A DNA stretch of 64,000 bases from Salinibius halmophilus (GTDB lineage: Bacteria > Pseudomonadota > Gammaproteobacteria > Pseudomonadales > Natronospirillaceae). Made by a program: the position numbers and the translations under genes. Numbering within the stretch: the stretch's first letter is position 1; each line of letters starts with the position of its first letter. Under the pieces are notes generated by a model. The model saw only the letters and a list, made by a program, of their open reading frames with translations. It was not told the DNA's origin and made no database searches. Below, piece by piece: positions 36,436 to 46,757 of the stretch. The stretch lies in the NCBI RefSeq assembly GCF_003577475.1, contig NZ_QPEP01000002.1, positions 58,516 to 122,515 of the forward strand. Reading direction: 5' to 3'.

Positions 36436-38589
36436 ATGCATTACGCCGATTTGGCTAACGCGTGTGAAGCGCGTCCGTTCGAAAAACTTGGTCGACAAAC
36501 TATTAATGGCCAACCTGTTATTCGCTGCTGGCAACCAGATGCCGAGCGGGCAACATTGATTATCGCAGGTAAACGCCATGCAATGGAAAAAGCTGAGGCA
36601 GGAGTATTTGAATTAGCATTAGATGACCCATCTTGCTACCAAGTAGAATTCAGTAATGATGTCAGTACCTGGATCAGCCGTGATCCATGGTCACTGCCGC
36701 AAGCGACCTTCACCGATAAATGGTGCGAGCCAGTTGATCTGTACAACAACATGGGTGCACATTTAACTGAACATCAAGCAGATGATGGCACCATTGTGCA
36801 TGGTACGCGCTTTTGTGTTTATGCACCCAATGCTCGCTCAGTAGCCCTAGTCGGCGACTTTAACCATTGGGACGGCCGTCGCCACCCAATGGCCAGTAAC
36901 GACGACGGTATTTGGCGTTTGTTCGTACCGGACGTGCAAGCCGGAGAGCGCTATAAGTTCGAAATCAAAGACCAGCATGGCAATTTATTACCTCATAAAG
37001 CCGACCCTTACGGCTTCCAACATGAGCAGTTCCCGTCGTTTGCATCCATTGTTTACGACCCTAGCCAATACCAGTGGCAAGACGATGCCTGGATGAACCG
37101 GGCGAAACACAACCCACGCCAGAGCCCAATGAGCATTTATGAAGTGCATATTGGTTCGTGGAAACGCCATCCAGATGGCAGTGTTTATAGCTGGCTAGAC
37201 TTAATCGACCACTTGATTCCCTATGCTAAGGAAATGGGCTACACCCACTTAGAATTGCTACCGCCAATGGAGCACCCCTACGATGGGTCATGGGGTTACC
37301 AGCCACTAGGTTTGTTTGCCCCAACGAGTCGCTTTGGCACGCCTGATGAATTTAAAGCATTCGTTGATGCCTGCCACCGTGAGAACCTAGCCGTAATCGT
37401 TGACTGGGTGCCAGCTCACTTCCCGTCTGATGCCCATGGCTTAGCTCGCTTCGATGGCACGCCACTGTTTGAATATGAAGACCCACAGCGTGGCTGGCAC
37501 CCAGATTGGCAGTCTTATATTTACGATTTTGGCCGCGAAACGGTGCAAAACTTTCTAATTTCGAGCGCTATTTATTGGTTGGACCAGTATCACATTGACG
37601 GCCTGCGAGTGGATGCTGTGGCCTCAATGCTTTATCACGATTATTCGCGCGAGGAAGGCGAATGGATTCCAAACGTCGATGGTGGCAATCAGAACTATGA
37701 AGCCATTCATTTTATCCGTCGATTCAATGAGACCGTTTATGCGCGCCACCCAAATTGTTACACCATTGCCGAGGAGTCTACCGCATTTCCTATGGTGTCT
37801 CGCCCAACCAGTATGGGCGGCCTAGGCTTTGGCTTTAAGTGGAACATGGGTTGGATGCATGACTCGCTAGAGTACATCAAAAACGAGCCAATTTATCGCA
37901 ACCACCACCACAATGAACTGACGTTCTCACTGATTTATTCGTTTGATGAAAACTTTGTCTTACCTCTCTCACATGATGAAGTTGTGCATGGAAAGGGCAC
38001 CATTCTTGGTCGCATGCCAGGCGATGAATGGCAACAAGCGGCCAACCTGAGAGCCTATTATGGTTATATGTATGGCCACCCGGGCAAAAAGTTAAACTTT
38101 ATGGGCAATGAAATTGCTCAATGCAGTGAATGGAAGTACCAAGACCAACTCGAATGGTGGGTGTTGCAATATGAACGACATCAAGGCACGCAGACGCTGA
38201 TCAAAGCACTTAACCGTTTGCACCAAAAAGAACCGGCATTGCATCAGCTTGATCATGACCACAAGGGTTTTGAGTGGATTATCAGTGACGATGCAGCGCA
38301 CAGTGTTATTGCCTTTATCCGCTACGGTATCGATAAAAAAGACCCCATACTGGTGGTGTGTAACTTCACTCCAGTACCAAGAGAGCGGTACAGAATTAGT
38401 CTACCCGGCGCAGGAAAGGCTACACTGTTACTCAACACGGATGCAGAGACCTATGGCGGCAGTGGCGCGCCAGCTTTAAAAAGCTTTACCGCTCGCGCGG
38501 AGCCTTATCATACACGTAGCCACTCAATAGAACTAAGCTTGCCGCCGTTGTCGACGCTCTACTACAGGTTAAAACTGGAGCGCGATTAA
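36436..38589 (+). CDS. glgB: 1,4-alpha-glucan branching enzyme
   Basis: 717 residues. It forms alpha-1,6 branches in glycogen. An N-terminal beta module, a CBM48 (GTRFCVYAPNARSVALVGDFNHWDGRRHPM), and a GH13 barrel with EVHIGSWKRHPDG, GLRVDAVASMLYHDY (catalytic Asp), AEESTAFP (acid Glu) and LSHDEVVHGKG. A C-terminal beta sandwich follows. The length is standard. Stop and the start of glgX share one base (TAATG), so the two are translationally coupled. No glgC/glgA/glgP is in the window. Confidence 0.97.
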   Translation: MHYADLANACEARPFEKLGRQTINGQPVIRCWQPDAERATLIIAGKRHAMEKAEAGVFELALDDPSCYQVEFSNDVSTWISRDPWSLPQATFTDKWCEPVDLYNNMGAHLTEHQADDGTIVHGTRFCVYAPNARSVALVGDFNHWDGRRHPMASNDDGIWRLFVPDVQAGERYKFEIKDQHGNLLPHKADPYGFQHEQFPSFASIVYDPSQYQWQDDAWMNRAKHNPRQSPMSIYEVHIGSWKRHPDGSVYSWLDLIDHLIPYAKEMGYTHLELLPPMEHPYDGSWGYQPLGLFAPTSRFGTPDEFKAFVDACHRENLAVIVDWVPAHFPSDAHGLARFDGTPLFEYEDPQRGWHPDWQSYIYDFGRETVQNFLISSAIYWLDQYHIDGLRVDAVASMLYHDYSREEGEWIPNVDGGNQNYEAIHFIRRFNETVYARHPNCYTIAEESTAFPMVSRPTSMGGLGFGFKWNMGWMHDSLEYIKNEPIYRNHHHNELTFSLIYSFDENFVLPLSHDEVVHGKGTILGRMPGDEWQQAANLRAYYGYMYGHPGKKLNFMGNEIAQCSEWKYQDQLEWWVLQYERHQGTQTLIKALNRLHQKEPALHQLDHDHKGFEWIISDDAAHSVIAFIRYGIDKKDPILVVCNFTPVPRERYRISLPGAGKATLLLNTDAETYGGSGAPALKSFTARAEPYHTRSHSIELSLPPLSTLYYRLKLERD

Positions 38590-40742
38590 TGAGACATGAT
38601 ATCGGCCGCCCATGGCCATTGGGCGCCGACCTGCGGGATGGTGGATGTAATTTTGCAGTGTGGGCGCCAAACGCTAGCCAGGTGTTGTTATGCCTGTTTG
38701 ATCAGGCAGGCAACGAAACTCAAATTCCATTAACCAACCGCCAAAGCGGTATCTACTATGGTTTTATTTATGGCATTCATGGTGGGCAGGCCTATGGCTT
38801 TCGTGCCGATGGGCGATTTGACCCTGCCCATGGCTGGTGGTTCAACCCAAACAAACTTGTCGCCGACCCTTACGCGCAAGCATTAGACAAACAGTTTACC
38901 TTTGACCCTAAAATGTACGGTCACCACAAAGTTGGCGACAAAATTGAGCGCCAGCCAGATGATAGTGCCGAAGTAATGCCTAAATCACTAGTGGTAGACC
39001 ATGGCTTCGACTGGCAAGGCCAGCAGCGTCTACATCACAGATGGCAAGATACGATTATCTATGAAGCCCATGTAAAAGGCATGACCATGCAGCACCCAGA
39101 GGTACCCAAGCATCTACGCGGTACCTACTTGGGCATGGCCGAGCCAGTGGTCGTTGAGTATATTCGCTCACTTGGCATTACTGCTATTCAGCTAATGCCA
39201 ATTCAAAGCTTTATGAGTGAACCCAGGTTAAAAGACTTAAACCTCACCAATTATTGGGGCTACAACCCAATATGCTTCTCTGCGCCCGACCCAAGGTACG
39301 CCTACAAGGATGCCGTAACCGAGTTTAAAACCCTGGTTAAGGCTTATCACGAAGCGGGCATAGAAGTGATTATGGATGTGGTCTACAACCACACCGCCGA
39401 AGCCGGCTTTGACGGACCTTATTTAAGCCACCGTGGCTTACATGGGCGTGATTATTATCGTGTTGTGCCAAATAACCCTGGGCACTTTATCGATCACTCA
39501 GGCTGTGGCAACTCGGTGAACAGCCACCATGGTTATGTGTTGCGTGAAATTCTAGATTCTTTGCGCACCTGGGTGCATGAATACCGTGTTGATGGTTTTC
39601 GCTTCGACTTAGCGGCAAGCCTTGGGCGCGAGCCATTAGATTACCGACGCGATGCCGCCTTTTTCAGATGCCTAGAGCAAGATCCGCTGCTGTCGCAGGT
39701 GAAGCTAATAGCCGAGCCCTGGGACGTCGGCCCCGGCGGCTACCAAGTTGGTAACTTTCCTGAGCGCTGGTTTGAGTGCAACGATAGATTTCGCGACACC
39801 GTGCGCGGCTTTTGGAAAGGCGACAATGGCCGCTTGGCAGACTTTTGCACGCGAGTAATGGGTTCACGTGATTTGTTTTATAGCGATCTCAATCAGCTCA
39901 CTCGCACGCTCAATTATGTGACTTATCATGATGGCTTCACCATGAATGACTTGGTGAGTTTCAACGACAAACACAACCAAGCCAACCTAGAACGCAACAT
40001 GGATGGTCATGGCAATAACCTAAGCTATAACTATGGTGTGGAAGGAGCCACAGAGCAGCTAGAGATTAACTTGCTGCGCCGGCGCCAGCAACGCAACATG
40101 CTCGCCACACTTATGCTCAGCCAAGGCTCAGTGCATATGCTCGGTGGTGATGAGCGCATGCGTACACAAAAAGGTAATAACAACGCCTACTGCCAGGACA
40201 ATGAGATTTCTTGGCTAGACTGGCGTGATACGCCGGAAGTCAAACGTCATGTCAACTTTGTTCGCCAACTTTCAGAAATTCGCCAATCCTCTACCCTGTT
40301 CCATGACTTACAGTTTACTGCCCATCAACTATTAAACGGCCCAGCGCACAGCGACAAGGCCCATTGGTTTAATAGCCATGGTAACCCGATGGAAATCTCT
40401 GATTGGCACGACAGTGGTCGCAAGCTGATTACCCTGCTACTTACCAGTGGCACCAAAAACCCTAAGGCAGGCTTAGCACAGTTAAGCGAATACTTTTTAT
40501 TGATGATTAACGGCCATACCTCGCCGCATACCATCACCCTACCCGTGCAGCAAGATTGCCCTTGGGAGCAGGTGTTCGACACGTCTAGAAACCATGGCCT
40601 GGTTGACCCCGAACACCAAATGGTTGGCTGCCCAGCCACCGTCCACCTTGCCGCCCACAGTGTTGTATTGTGGGCTAAAGGTGGCTGGATGGCAGAAGTT
40701 GGTTTGTCAGATACCGACGAGGGCTTACTCTGCAGTGATTGA
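38589..40742 (+). CDS. glgX: Glycogen debranching enzyme GlgX
   Basis: 717 residues. Isoamylase-type GH13 enzyme that cuts alpha-1,6 branches of phosphorylase-limited glycogen. CBM48 at the N-terminus ([20 protein letters not shown]), then [32 protein letters not shown] (nucleophile Asp), [19 protein letters not shown] (acid Glu) and [14 protein letters not shown]. It begins on the last base of the glgB stop. Its 3' end overlaps the parC 3' end by 18 bp, tail to tail. Confidence 0.96.
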   Translation: MRHDIGRPWPLGADLRDGGCNFAVWAPNASQVLLCLFDQAGNETQIPLTNRQSGIYYGFIYGIHGGQAYGFRADGRFDPAHGWWFNPNKLVADPYAQALDKQFTFDPKMYGHHKVGDKIERQPDDSAEVMPKSLVVDHGFDWQGQQRLHHRWQDTIIYEAHVKGMTMQHPEVPKHLRGTYLGMAEPVVVEYIRSLGITAIQLMPIQSFMSEPRLKDLNLTNYWGYNPICFSAPDPRYAYKDAVTEFKTLVKAYHEAGIEVIMDVVYNHTAEAGFDGPYLSHRGLHGRDYYRVVPNNPGHFIDHSGCGNSVNSHHGYVLREILDSLRTWVHEYRVDGFRFDLAASLGREPLDYRRDAAFFRCLEQDPLLSQVKLIAEPWDVGPGGYQVGNFPERWFECNDRFRDTVRGFWKGDNGRLADFCTRVMGSRDLFYSDLNQLTRTLNYVTYHDGFTMNDLVSFNDKHNQANLERNMDGHGNNLSYNYGVEGATEQLEINLLRRRQQRNMLATLMLSQGSVHMLGGDERMRTQKGNNNAYCQDNEISWLDWRDTPEVKRHVNFVRQLSEIRQSSTLFHDLQFTAHQLLNGPAHSDKAHWFNSHGNPMEISDWHDSGRKLITLLLTSGTKNPKAGLAQLSEYFLLMINGHTSPHTITLPVQQDCPWEQVFDTSRNHGLVDPEHQMVGCPATVHLAAHSVVLWAKGGWMAEVGLSDTDEGLLCSD

Positions 40743-42953
40743 GTTCACTGCTTGCAGGCCACGCGGCAGCTTATTGCCGCGGCGGCCGCGCTCACCTTGG
40801 TAAAATGCCCAATCACTTGGCTTAAGCGTTAACTTACGCTTACCAGCTTGCACCACAATGCTTTGCTCACTAGCAAGGACTGCTACCGCCACCACTAGTT
40901 CTTCACGCTTAGCCGCGCGATCGGTTGGAATATTTATTAGTTTATTGCCTTTGCCTTTGGCGAGCACCGGCAGATCTCGCACTGGGTAAACCAATAAGCG
41001 GCCTTCGTTCGTTGCAACGGCCAGCATATCGGTTTGCGCGTCATTGACGACTACTGGTGGCAGCACTTGCGCATTCTTTGGCACCGTTAGCGCGGCTTTA
41101 CCATTTTTAGTTTTGCTGACTAGGTCGCTATACGCACAAACAAAGCCATAACCGGCATCACTGGCAAGGATATACTGGGCATCACTCTCGTTCGCTAACA
41201 AGGCTGCTGGTGCCAGCGTACCCACTGGGTTAATGCGACCAGTGACCGGCTCACCTTGGCCTCTAGCAGATGGCAAGGTATGAGCAGCAAAGCTATAACT
41301 GCGCCCCGAGTGATCGAGCAGCACAACTTGTTGATTAGTTTTACCTAGTGCAGCAAAGGCAAACTTGTCGCCCGATTTGTAGTTCAGCCCCTGCGGGTCA
41401 ATATCATGGCCTTTTGCCGCTCGCACCCAGCCTTTTTCCGATAGCACAATGGTAACTGGGTCATTGCTTAGCAGGTCGGCCTCTTCAAATGCTTTCGACT
41501 CTCCACGCATAACATGAACGGTACGGCGGTCGTCACCAAACTGCTTAGCATCGGCGAGCAGCTCTTTTTTGATCAAGGTTTTTAGTCGCGCTTGCGAACC
41601 CAAAATCTTTTCAAGCTTTTCGCGCTCGGCTTGCAGTTCATCCTGCTCGCCGCGAATTTTCATTTCTTCTAGCTTGGCAAGGTGGCGAAGTTTAAGCTCT
41701 AACACCGCCTCGGCTTGTCGGTCAGACAGCCCAAAGCGCTCAATCAACTTAGCTTTAGGATCATCTTCGGTGCGAATAATATCGATGACTTCATCAATAT
41801 TTAGGAAGGCGATTAGCAAACCTTCTAACACATGCAAACGATCCAGCACTTTATCGAGTCGGTGCTGAAGGCGGCGAGTAACCGTTGTTTGACGGAAACT
41901 TAGCCACTGCTTAAGCATTTCATCCAGCGAGAAAACCTTTGGCCTGCCATCAATACCGATCACATTGAGGTTAACACGGTACTGTTTTTCTAAGTCGGTT
42001 GTGGCGAACAAGTGCGACATTAACTGCTCAACATCAACTCGATTCGAGCGTGGTTCAATCACTAAGCGCACCGCATTATCGTGGTCCGATTCATCACGCA
42101 AGTCCGATACCATAGGCAACTTTTTAGCCTGCATCTGCGCTGCGATTTGCTCAAGCAATTTAGCACCACTGACTTGATACGGCAGCTCATCAATAACAAT
42201 GCAGCCATCTTCCTTGCGGTACTTAGCGCGCACGCGCAAAGATCCCCGGCCAGTTTGATACAGCTTGCGTAGATCATCTTTGCTAGTGGTCAGCTCACCA
42301 CCGGTTGGAAAGTCTGGGCCAGATACATGGCTTAGCACGTCATCCAAACTAGCGTCAGGTTGGTCGAGCAATAGAATACAGGCCGACACCAACTCATTTA
42401 AGTTATGTGGTGGCACATCGGTGGCCATACCCACAGCAATGCCTGTAGTACCGTTGAGTAAAATATGAGGCACACGAGCAGGCAACAGCGCCGGTTCGCT
42501 CATGGTGCCATCAAAGTTTGGCACCCAATCCACTGTGCCTTGCCCTACTTCACCCAGTAGTACATCGGCAAACTTACTTAACCGAGACTCGGTGTAGCGC
42601 ATGGCCGCAAAAGATTTAGGGTCGTCAGGGCTACCCCAGTTACCTTGGCCATCAATGAGTGGATAGCGATAGCTGAATTCTTGCGCCATTAACACCATGG
42701 CTTCATAACAGGCGGAATCACCATGCGGGTGGAACTTACCAAGTACATCACCAACGGTGCGAGCAGATTTTTTATACTTCGATGTCGCTTTTAAGCCAAG
42801 CTCACTCATGGCGTAAATGATGCGCCGCTGCACTGGCTTTAGACCATCGCCAATATGCGGCAAAGCGCGATCCAAAATAACGTACATCGAATAATCAAGG
42901 TAGGCCTTTTCGGTGAACTGACCTAGCGGAAGCGTTTCAAACTGCTCAGACAT
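40725..42953 (-). CDS. parC: DNA topoisomerase IV subunit A
   Basis: 742 residues. With ParE it decatenates daughter chromosomes. Winged-helix region with [20 protein letters not shown]: the Ser and Glu positions linked to quinolone resistance are wild type. Catalytic Tyr in [12 protein letters not shown] coiled-coil gate and a C-terminal beta-pinwheel follow; the length fits ParC and is shorter than GyrA. ATG 42953 is chosen over a TTG at 42965. The parE partner is not in the window. Confidence 0.97.
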   Translation of the reverse strand: MSEQFETLPLGQFTEKAYLDYSMYVILDRALPHIGDGLKPVQRRIIYAMSELGLKATSKYKKSARTVGDVLGKFHPHGDSACYEAMVLMAQEFSYRYPLIDGQGNWGSPDDPKSFAAMRYTESRLSKFADVLLGEVGQGTVDWVPNFDGTMSEPALLPARVPHILLNGTTGIAVGMATDVPPHNLNELVSACILLLDQPDASLDDVLSHVSGPDFPTGGELTTSKDDLRKLYQTGRGSLRVRAKYRKEDGCIVIDELPYQVSGAKLLEQIAAQMQAKKLPMVSDLRDESDHDNAVRLVIEPRSNRVDVEQLMSHLFATTDLEKQYRVNLNVIGIDGRPKVFSLDEMLKQWLSFRQTTVTRRLQHRLDKVLDRLHVLEGLLIAFLNIDEVIDIIRTEDDPKAKLIERFGLSDRQAEAVLELKLRHLAKLEEMKIRGEQDELQAEREKLEKILGSQARLKTLIKKELLADAKQFGDDRRTVHVMRGESKAFEEADLLSNDPVTIVLSEKGWVRAAKGHDIDPQGLNYKSGDKFAFAALGKTNQQVVLLDHSGRSYSFAAHTLPSARGQGEPVTGRINPVGTLAPAALLANESDAQYILASDAGYGFVCAYSDLVSKTKNGKAALTVPKNAQVLPPVVVNDAQTDMLAVATNEGRLLVYPVRDLPVLAKGKGNKLINIPTDRAAKREELVVAVAVLASEQSIVVQAGKRKLTLKPSDWAFYQGERGRRGNKLPRGLQAVNSITAE

Positions 42954-43072
42954 CCTAGATTCCAACTAATTAAACTGGCAGCAGTTTGTCATACTACTGC
43001 CAGCGCGCCAAGTGCTGACAGACGCCTCGCGCATCAGCTAAGCTAAGGGTACTTGCCAAAGATAGGATGACA

Positions 43073-44389
43073 ATGATGCATTGGGATCAGCTACTTAATA
43101 CCGAACGCTATGGCCATTCTGCTTTGCCGTTAAAAGAGATGGGGCGCAGTTTTTTTCACAAAGACTATGACCGCATTGTTTTTTCACCCGCCTTTCGCCG
43201 CTTAGCTGGCAAAACCCAGGTTCACCCGCTAGCGTTTGACGACCACACTCATAATCGACTTATTCACTCGGTTGAGGTGGGTTCGGTTGGCCGCAGCCTT
43301 GGCATTCGTATTGGCGAACAGTTACGCGAGCAACTGCCTAAGGGCATCAAACCGGATGACCTAGGTGTCATTGTGCAATCTGCGTGTTTAGCACATGACA
43401 TTGGCAACCCACCCTTTGGTCACGCTGGCGAGTACGCTATTCGAGCCTTTTTTCAACAACCTAGCGTGCAACCCTGGCTACATGCGTTAACCGAGCCAGA
43501 GCGCCTAGATTTGCAAACCTTTGAAGGCAATGCGCAAGGGTTTCGCTTAGCGACCAATATTGAGTACCACCTATTCGATGGCGGCTTGCGCCTAACCTGG
43601 CCAACCCTAGGCGCCTTAATGAAATACCCGTGGACTGTTGAGCATGCCAACGACAAGGGCAAGTTTGGCTGCTACCAGCAAGAGAAAGATATTCTTACGC
43701 GAGTCGGTAAGCGGCTTGGTTTGGTACAAGTTAGCGAATACCAATGGGCACGCCACCCACTCAGCTACCTAATGGAAGCTGCCGATGATACCTGTTATGC
43801 GTTAATTGATTTGGAAGATGCCGTCGCACTCGATTTGCTTACCTATGAAGAAGTGTCACAAGTAATGCTAAGAATTTGCGCCAGCTTCAACATAGATATG
43901 GAAGAAATCGACCGCGAAGCGTCGCCAAGTCGCAAACTCGCGGCACTCAGGGGCAAAACCATTGAGGTGATTATTACCGAAGTGGTACGAGCCTTTGTGC
44001 GCAACCATGAGTTAATTATGCGGGGAGCGTTCAGCAACGACCTGCTACATTACTGCTCAGACAATGTGAAAAATGGCATTGCCGAAGCAAAGCAACTGGC
44101 CTACGAGCGTGTATTCCTTGATACTCATAAAATGGAATCAGAGATTGGCGCGCACGATACCATTGCCACCATATTGTCGGCCTTTATCGGCGCTGGTTTT
44201 GAGCTAGCCGAAAAAGGCGACGCTGGGTTGAGTTTTCGCAACCATAGAATTTTAAAGTATATGCGCCACGAAGCACCTGAAGCAGGTTGGACGCATTACG
44301 CCATATACATGCGCATACTCGATTTTGTCTCGAGTATGTCAGATCACTACGCCAAGCACTTGGCTAGTGTTCTGCGCGGTTATGGATAA
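43073..44389 (+). CDS. dgt: dGTPase-family HD triphosphohydrolase
   Basis: About 438 residues. Dgt-type enzymes cleave dNTPs (classically dGTP) to deoxynucleoside and triphosphate. HD-domain metal ligands are in RLIHSVEVGSVGRSL, ACLAHDIGNPPFGHAGE and ADDTCYALIDLEDA. The N-terminus has the family segment SPAFRRLAGKTQVHPL. AGGA (43064-43067) fits the ATG at 43073 better than the ATG at 43067. Substrate preference within the family is not readable from sequence. Confidence 0.92.
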   Translation: MMHWDQLLNTERYGHSALPLKEMGRSFFHKDYDRIVFSPAFRRLAGKTQVHPLAFDDHTHNRLIHSVEVGSVGRSLGIRIGEQLREQLPKGIKPDDLGVIVQSACLAHDIGNPPFGHAGEYAIRAFFQQPSVQPWLHALTEPERLDLQTFEGNAQGFRLATNIEYHLFDGGLRLTWPTLGALMKYPWTVEHANDKGKFGCYQQEKDILTRVGKRLGLVQVSEYQWARHPLSYLMEAADDTCYALIDLEDAVALDLLTYEEVSQVMLRICASFNIDMEEIDREASPSRKLAALRGKTIEVIITEVVRAFVRNHELIMRGAFSNDLLHYCSDNVKNGIAEAKQLAYERVFLDTHKMESEIGAHDTIATILSAFIGAGFELAEKGDAGLSFRNHRILKYMRHEAPEAGWTHYAIYMRILDFVSSMSDHYAKHLASVLRGYG

Positions 44390-44409
44390 ACCGTTGATAG
44401 GAGTCTGTT

Positions 44410-44907
44410 ATGAAAAAACTACTTATTGCTTGCACCCTTGCTAGTTTGACGGGGTTAGCAGTCGCCGATACCAACTTACGCCTTGAACCACACTTTACTG
44501 TTTTTGGCTCGCTATCTGGTGGCGCCGATTTTTACCTCGATGAGCACAATGCCATTGGTGTTAACCTATTTTCAACGTCTGACCGTGGCAAGCTAGGTCT
44601 GCGCTACACCAAGCATTGGCAGTTAGAGAGCAGCAACAACTGGTTGATGGTGATTGATGCCAACGCCATCGTCTACGAAGGCGAATGGGTCGAAGCGACT
44701 AACGAAACACCAACCAAAGTAGCTGGCGAGTTGCGTGCTATGCAGCAATATCGCTGGCAATGGAGCAGTGGTTTTAACACCACCCTCGGCTTAGGCGCAT
44801 TTGCCATCATCGACCCTGAAGGCGAGTACGACAGCTGGTATACCGGCAGTGGCAGTCCACTACCGGTGTATGGTTTAGGCGAGTGGAGCGTTGGCTGGCG
44901 CTTCTAA
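44410..44907 (+). CDS. Small secreted protein, beta-barrel-like
   Basis: 165 residues with a cleavable signal (MKKLLIACTLASLTGLAVA). The mature part alternates polar and aromatic residues in beta strands and ends in VGWRF, an outer-membrane-type C-terminal Phe. No family recognised. AGGAG precedes the ATG. It is 20 bp after dgt and overlaps the convergent membrane protein gene by 4 bp. Likely an outer membrane or periplasmic protein of unknown role. Confidence 0.7.
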   Translation: MKKLLIACTLASLTGLAVADTNLRLEPHFTVFGSLSGGADFYLDEHNAIGVNLFSTSDRGKLGLRYTKHWQLESSNNWLMVIDANAIVYEGEWVEATNETPTKVAGELRAMQQYRWQWSSGFNTTLGLGAFAIIDPEGEYDSWYTGSGSPLPVYGLGEWSVGWRF

Positions 44908-45275
44908 TCCTGCGCGGGTGGCTTCTGCCAAGCCACCCAACCAACAGCAGCTAAGCTTGCCAAGCCATAGAAGAACCCCATCATCTGCTGATTGCCTTGA
45001 ATATTGGCTACAAAAGCAACAGCGCCAAACGCCGCAATAGCCACCCCAAGCTGAGCTAATACATCGGTTATCTGCCAAGCCACTGTTTTTAGCCGAATGA
45101 TGGCAACAAATAACATTGCTGGCACGGCCAGCAGCAACATTAGCTGGCGCATTTGTATGGCAGTATCAACACTGCCGGCATCAACAAGCATTGGATATGC
45201 TAAATAGCCAATACTCCATAACCCGCCGATGGCGAAGTACTGCAATAAGTTTACCCCGAGGTTTTTAGCTGGCAT
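44904..45275 (-). CDS. Small integral membrane protein, unknown function
   Basis: 123 residues with about four hydrophobic segments (LLQYFAIGGLWSIGYLAYPM; LMLLLAVPAMLFVAII; LAQLGVAIAAFGAVAFVA; GFFYGLASLAAVGWVAW). The pattern is like DUF4149-type proteins, but I cannot assign it. AGGAG lies before the ATG, inside the end of the DMT transporter gene, which it overlaps by 11 bp; the two are probably co-expressed. Confidence 0.75.
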   Translation of the reverse strand: MPAKNLGVNLLQYFAIGGLWSIGYLAYPMLVDAGSVDTAIQMRQLMLLLAVPAMLFVAIIRLKTVAWQITDVLAQLGVAIAAFGAVAFVANIQGNQQMMGFFYGLASLAAVGWVAWQKPPAQD

Positions 45276-46131
45276 GTGCCGACTCCTGATTCGTGGTTAG
45301 GATAAGCCCAAGCAATACTAACACTACACCAGCTACTTGCCCCAGTGTTAGCGCCTCAGCAAGTAGTAACCATCCCATGATTAGTGTTAACACAGGGATT
45401 AAATTGACAAAGGCACCAACCACAGCTGCCGACAAGTATTTTAGCGCCAAACCATAAAGCGAATAGGCAAGTACCGACACCAACAACCCTAAATACACGA
45501 TGCCCAACCAACTATCCGCTGATGGCATTGGCTTATCACTAATCAATAGCACCGGCAGGAAAAAAGCGGCGCCAAAGAGTGACTGAAAGCCAACCACCGC
45601 ACAAGCATTCCAAATCAGCACTAGGCGTTTAAGCAACAAGGTATACCCTACTGCCACGGCAACGGCGCCAAGTTGCAGTAAGTTACCAAGCACAGGATTG
45701 CTTGCCAACTCACTAGTTTGGGCAAACAGCGTGACTAAACACACCCCAACCACCGCCAGTAGCAACCCTGCCCAGGTTTTTGCCGCTAAACGCTCTTTAA
45801 ATAGCACCCATGAAGTGATGGCAATGGCGACAGGTAGCAGGCCAATAATCAAGGCAGCTTGACCAGAAGTGGTGTATTTGAGCGCTTGCGCTTCAAATAC
45901 AAAGTACAAGCATGGCTCAAAGAGTGATAACAAGGCGAACCAGCCCACCTCAGACCAACTGAGAGGGCGCTTGCGCCAGGCGCGCATCACAATTGGCAAA
46001 GTGACTAGCCCAGCAATCAATAACCGCCAAAAAACAATGACAAAACCGTCTTCACTACCAAGTAACCATTTAAAGGCAACAAAAGAACTTGCCCAAAAAA
46101 CCATTGCACTAATAAGGTAAAACCAAGCCAT
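45265..46131 (-). CDS. DMT superfamily transporter (EamA family)
   Basis: 288 residues, ten transmembrane helices in two EamA repeats (first FYLISAMVFWASSFVAFKWLL; second LGIVYLGLLVSVLAYSLYGLALKYL). ATWxxxS-like and PVxTLIMGWLLLAEALT segments are typical of RhaT/EamA drug or metabolite exporters. No clear Shine-Dalgarno before ATG 46131. Substrate unknown. Confidence 0.88.
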   Translation of the reverse strand: MAWFYLISAMVFWASSFVAFKWLLGSEDGFVIVFWRLLIAGLVTLPIVMRAWRKRPLSWSEVGWFALLSLFEPCLYFVFEAQALKYTTSGQAALIIGLLPVAIAITSWVLFKERLAAKTWAGLLLAVVGVCLVTLFAQTSELASNPVLGNLLQLGAVAVAVGYTLLLKRLVLIWNACAVVGFQSLFGAAFFLPVLLISDKPMPSADSWLGIVYLGLLVSVLAYSLYGLALKYLSAAVVGAFVNLIPVLTLIMGWLLLAEALTLGQVAGVVLVLLGLILTTNQESAHAS

Positions 46132-46221
46132 GGGGGGTCTCTATATAAAGGTGATGTGGAGCGTAATTTTTGTTTCCCAAACCCGAGGTTTGTAAAACCT
46201 ATAACCGTTAAATCTGAAACT

Positions 46222-46251
46222 AAAAAGGCGAGCTAATTTAGCTCGCCTTTT
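46222..46251. terminator. Terminator of the carAB-greA operon
   Basis: AAAAGGCGAGCTAA (46223-46236) pairs with TTAGCTCGCCTTTT (46238-46251). It lies 26 bases after the greA stop and can also serve in the other direction. Confidence 0.85.
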
Positions 46252-46277
46252 GGGTAGAAGATATAAAAAAATATGAC

Positions 46278-46757
46278 TTACTTATATTCTACCTGTTCAA
46301 TTTCATAAACAACGTCGCCATTTGGGGTGCGAACCACTACTTCGTCTCCTTCATCCTTGCCAATGATGGCGCGGGCAAATGGCGAGGTGCAGTTTAACAA
46401 CCCTTTTTTCACGTCCGCTTCATCTTCACCAACAATTTTGTAGGTAACCGACTCTTCAGTGTCGACATTAAACAACTGAACCGTGGTGCCGAAGATGACC
46501 TTGCCGGTGTTTTCCATGGCCGCCACATCGATAACCTGACTGTTGCTTAGCTTGGCTTCAATATCCTGAATACGACCCTCAATAAAGCCCTGCTGCTCAC
46601 GTGCAGCATGGTATTCAGCGTTTTCTTTCAGGTCGCCATGTTCACGTGCCGTAGCAATTTGTTGAATTACTTCCGGGCGCTTAACTGTTTTCAGTTCTTT
46701 TAGCTCAGCTTCCAAGGCCGCATGGCCTTGGACAGTCATTGGGTATCTAGTTGTCAT
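46278..46757 (-). CDS. greA: Transcription elongation factor GreA
   Basis: 159 residues. It stimulates transcript cleavage by backtracked RNA polymerase. N-terminal coiled coil ([39 protein letters not shown] region) carries the tip acidic pair in [13 protein letters not shown]-terminal FKBP-like domain ends with [12 protein letters not shown]. It overlaps the carB stop by 4 bp (ATGA). Confidence 0.97.
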   Translation of the reverse strand: MTTRYPMTVQGHAALEAELKELKTVKRPEVIQQIATAREHGDLKENAEYHAAREQQGFIEGRIQDIEAKLSNSQVIDVAAMENTGKVIFGTTVQLFNVDTEESVTYKIVGEDEADVKKGLLNCTSPFARAIIGKDEGDEVVVRTPNGDVVYEIEQVEYK

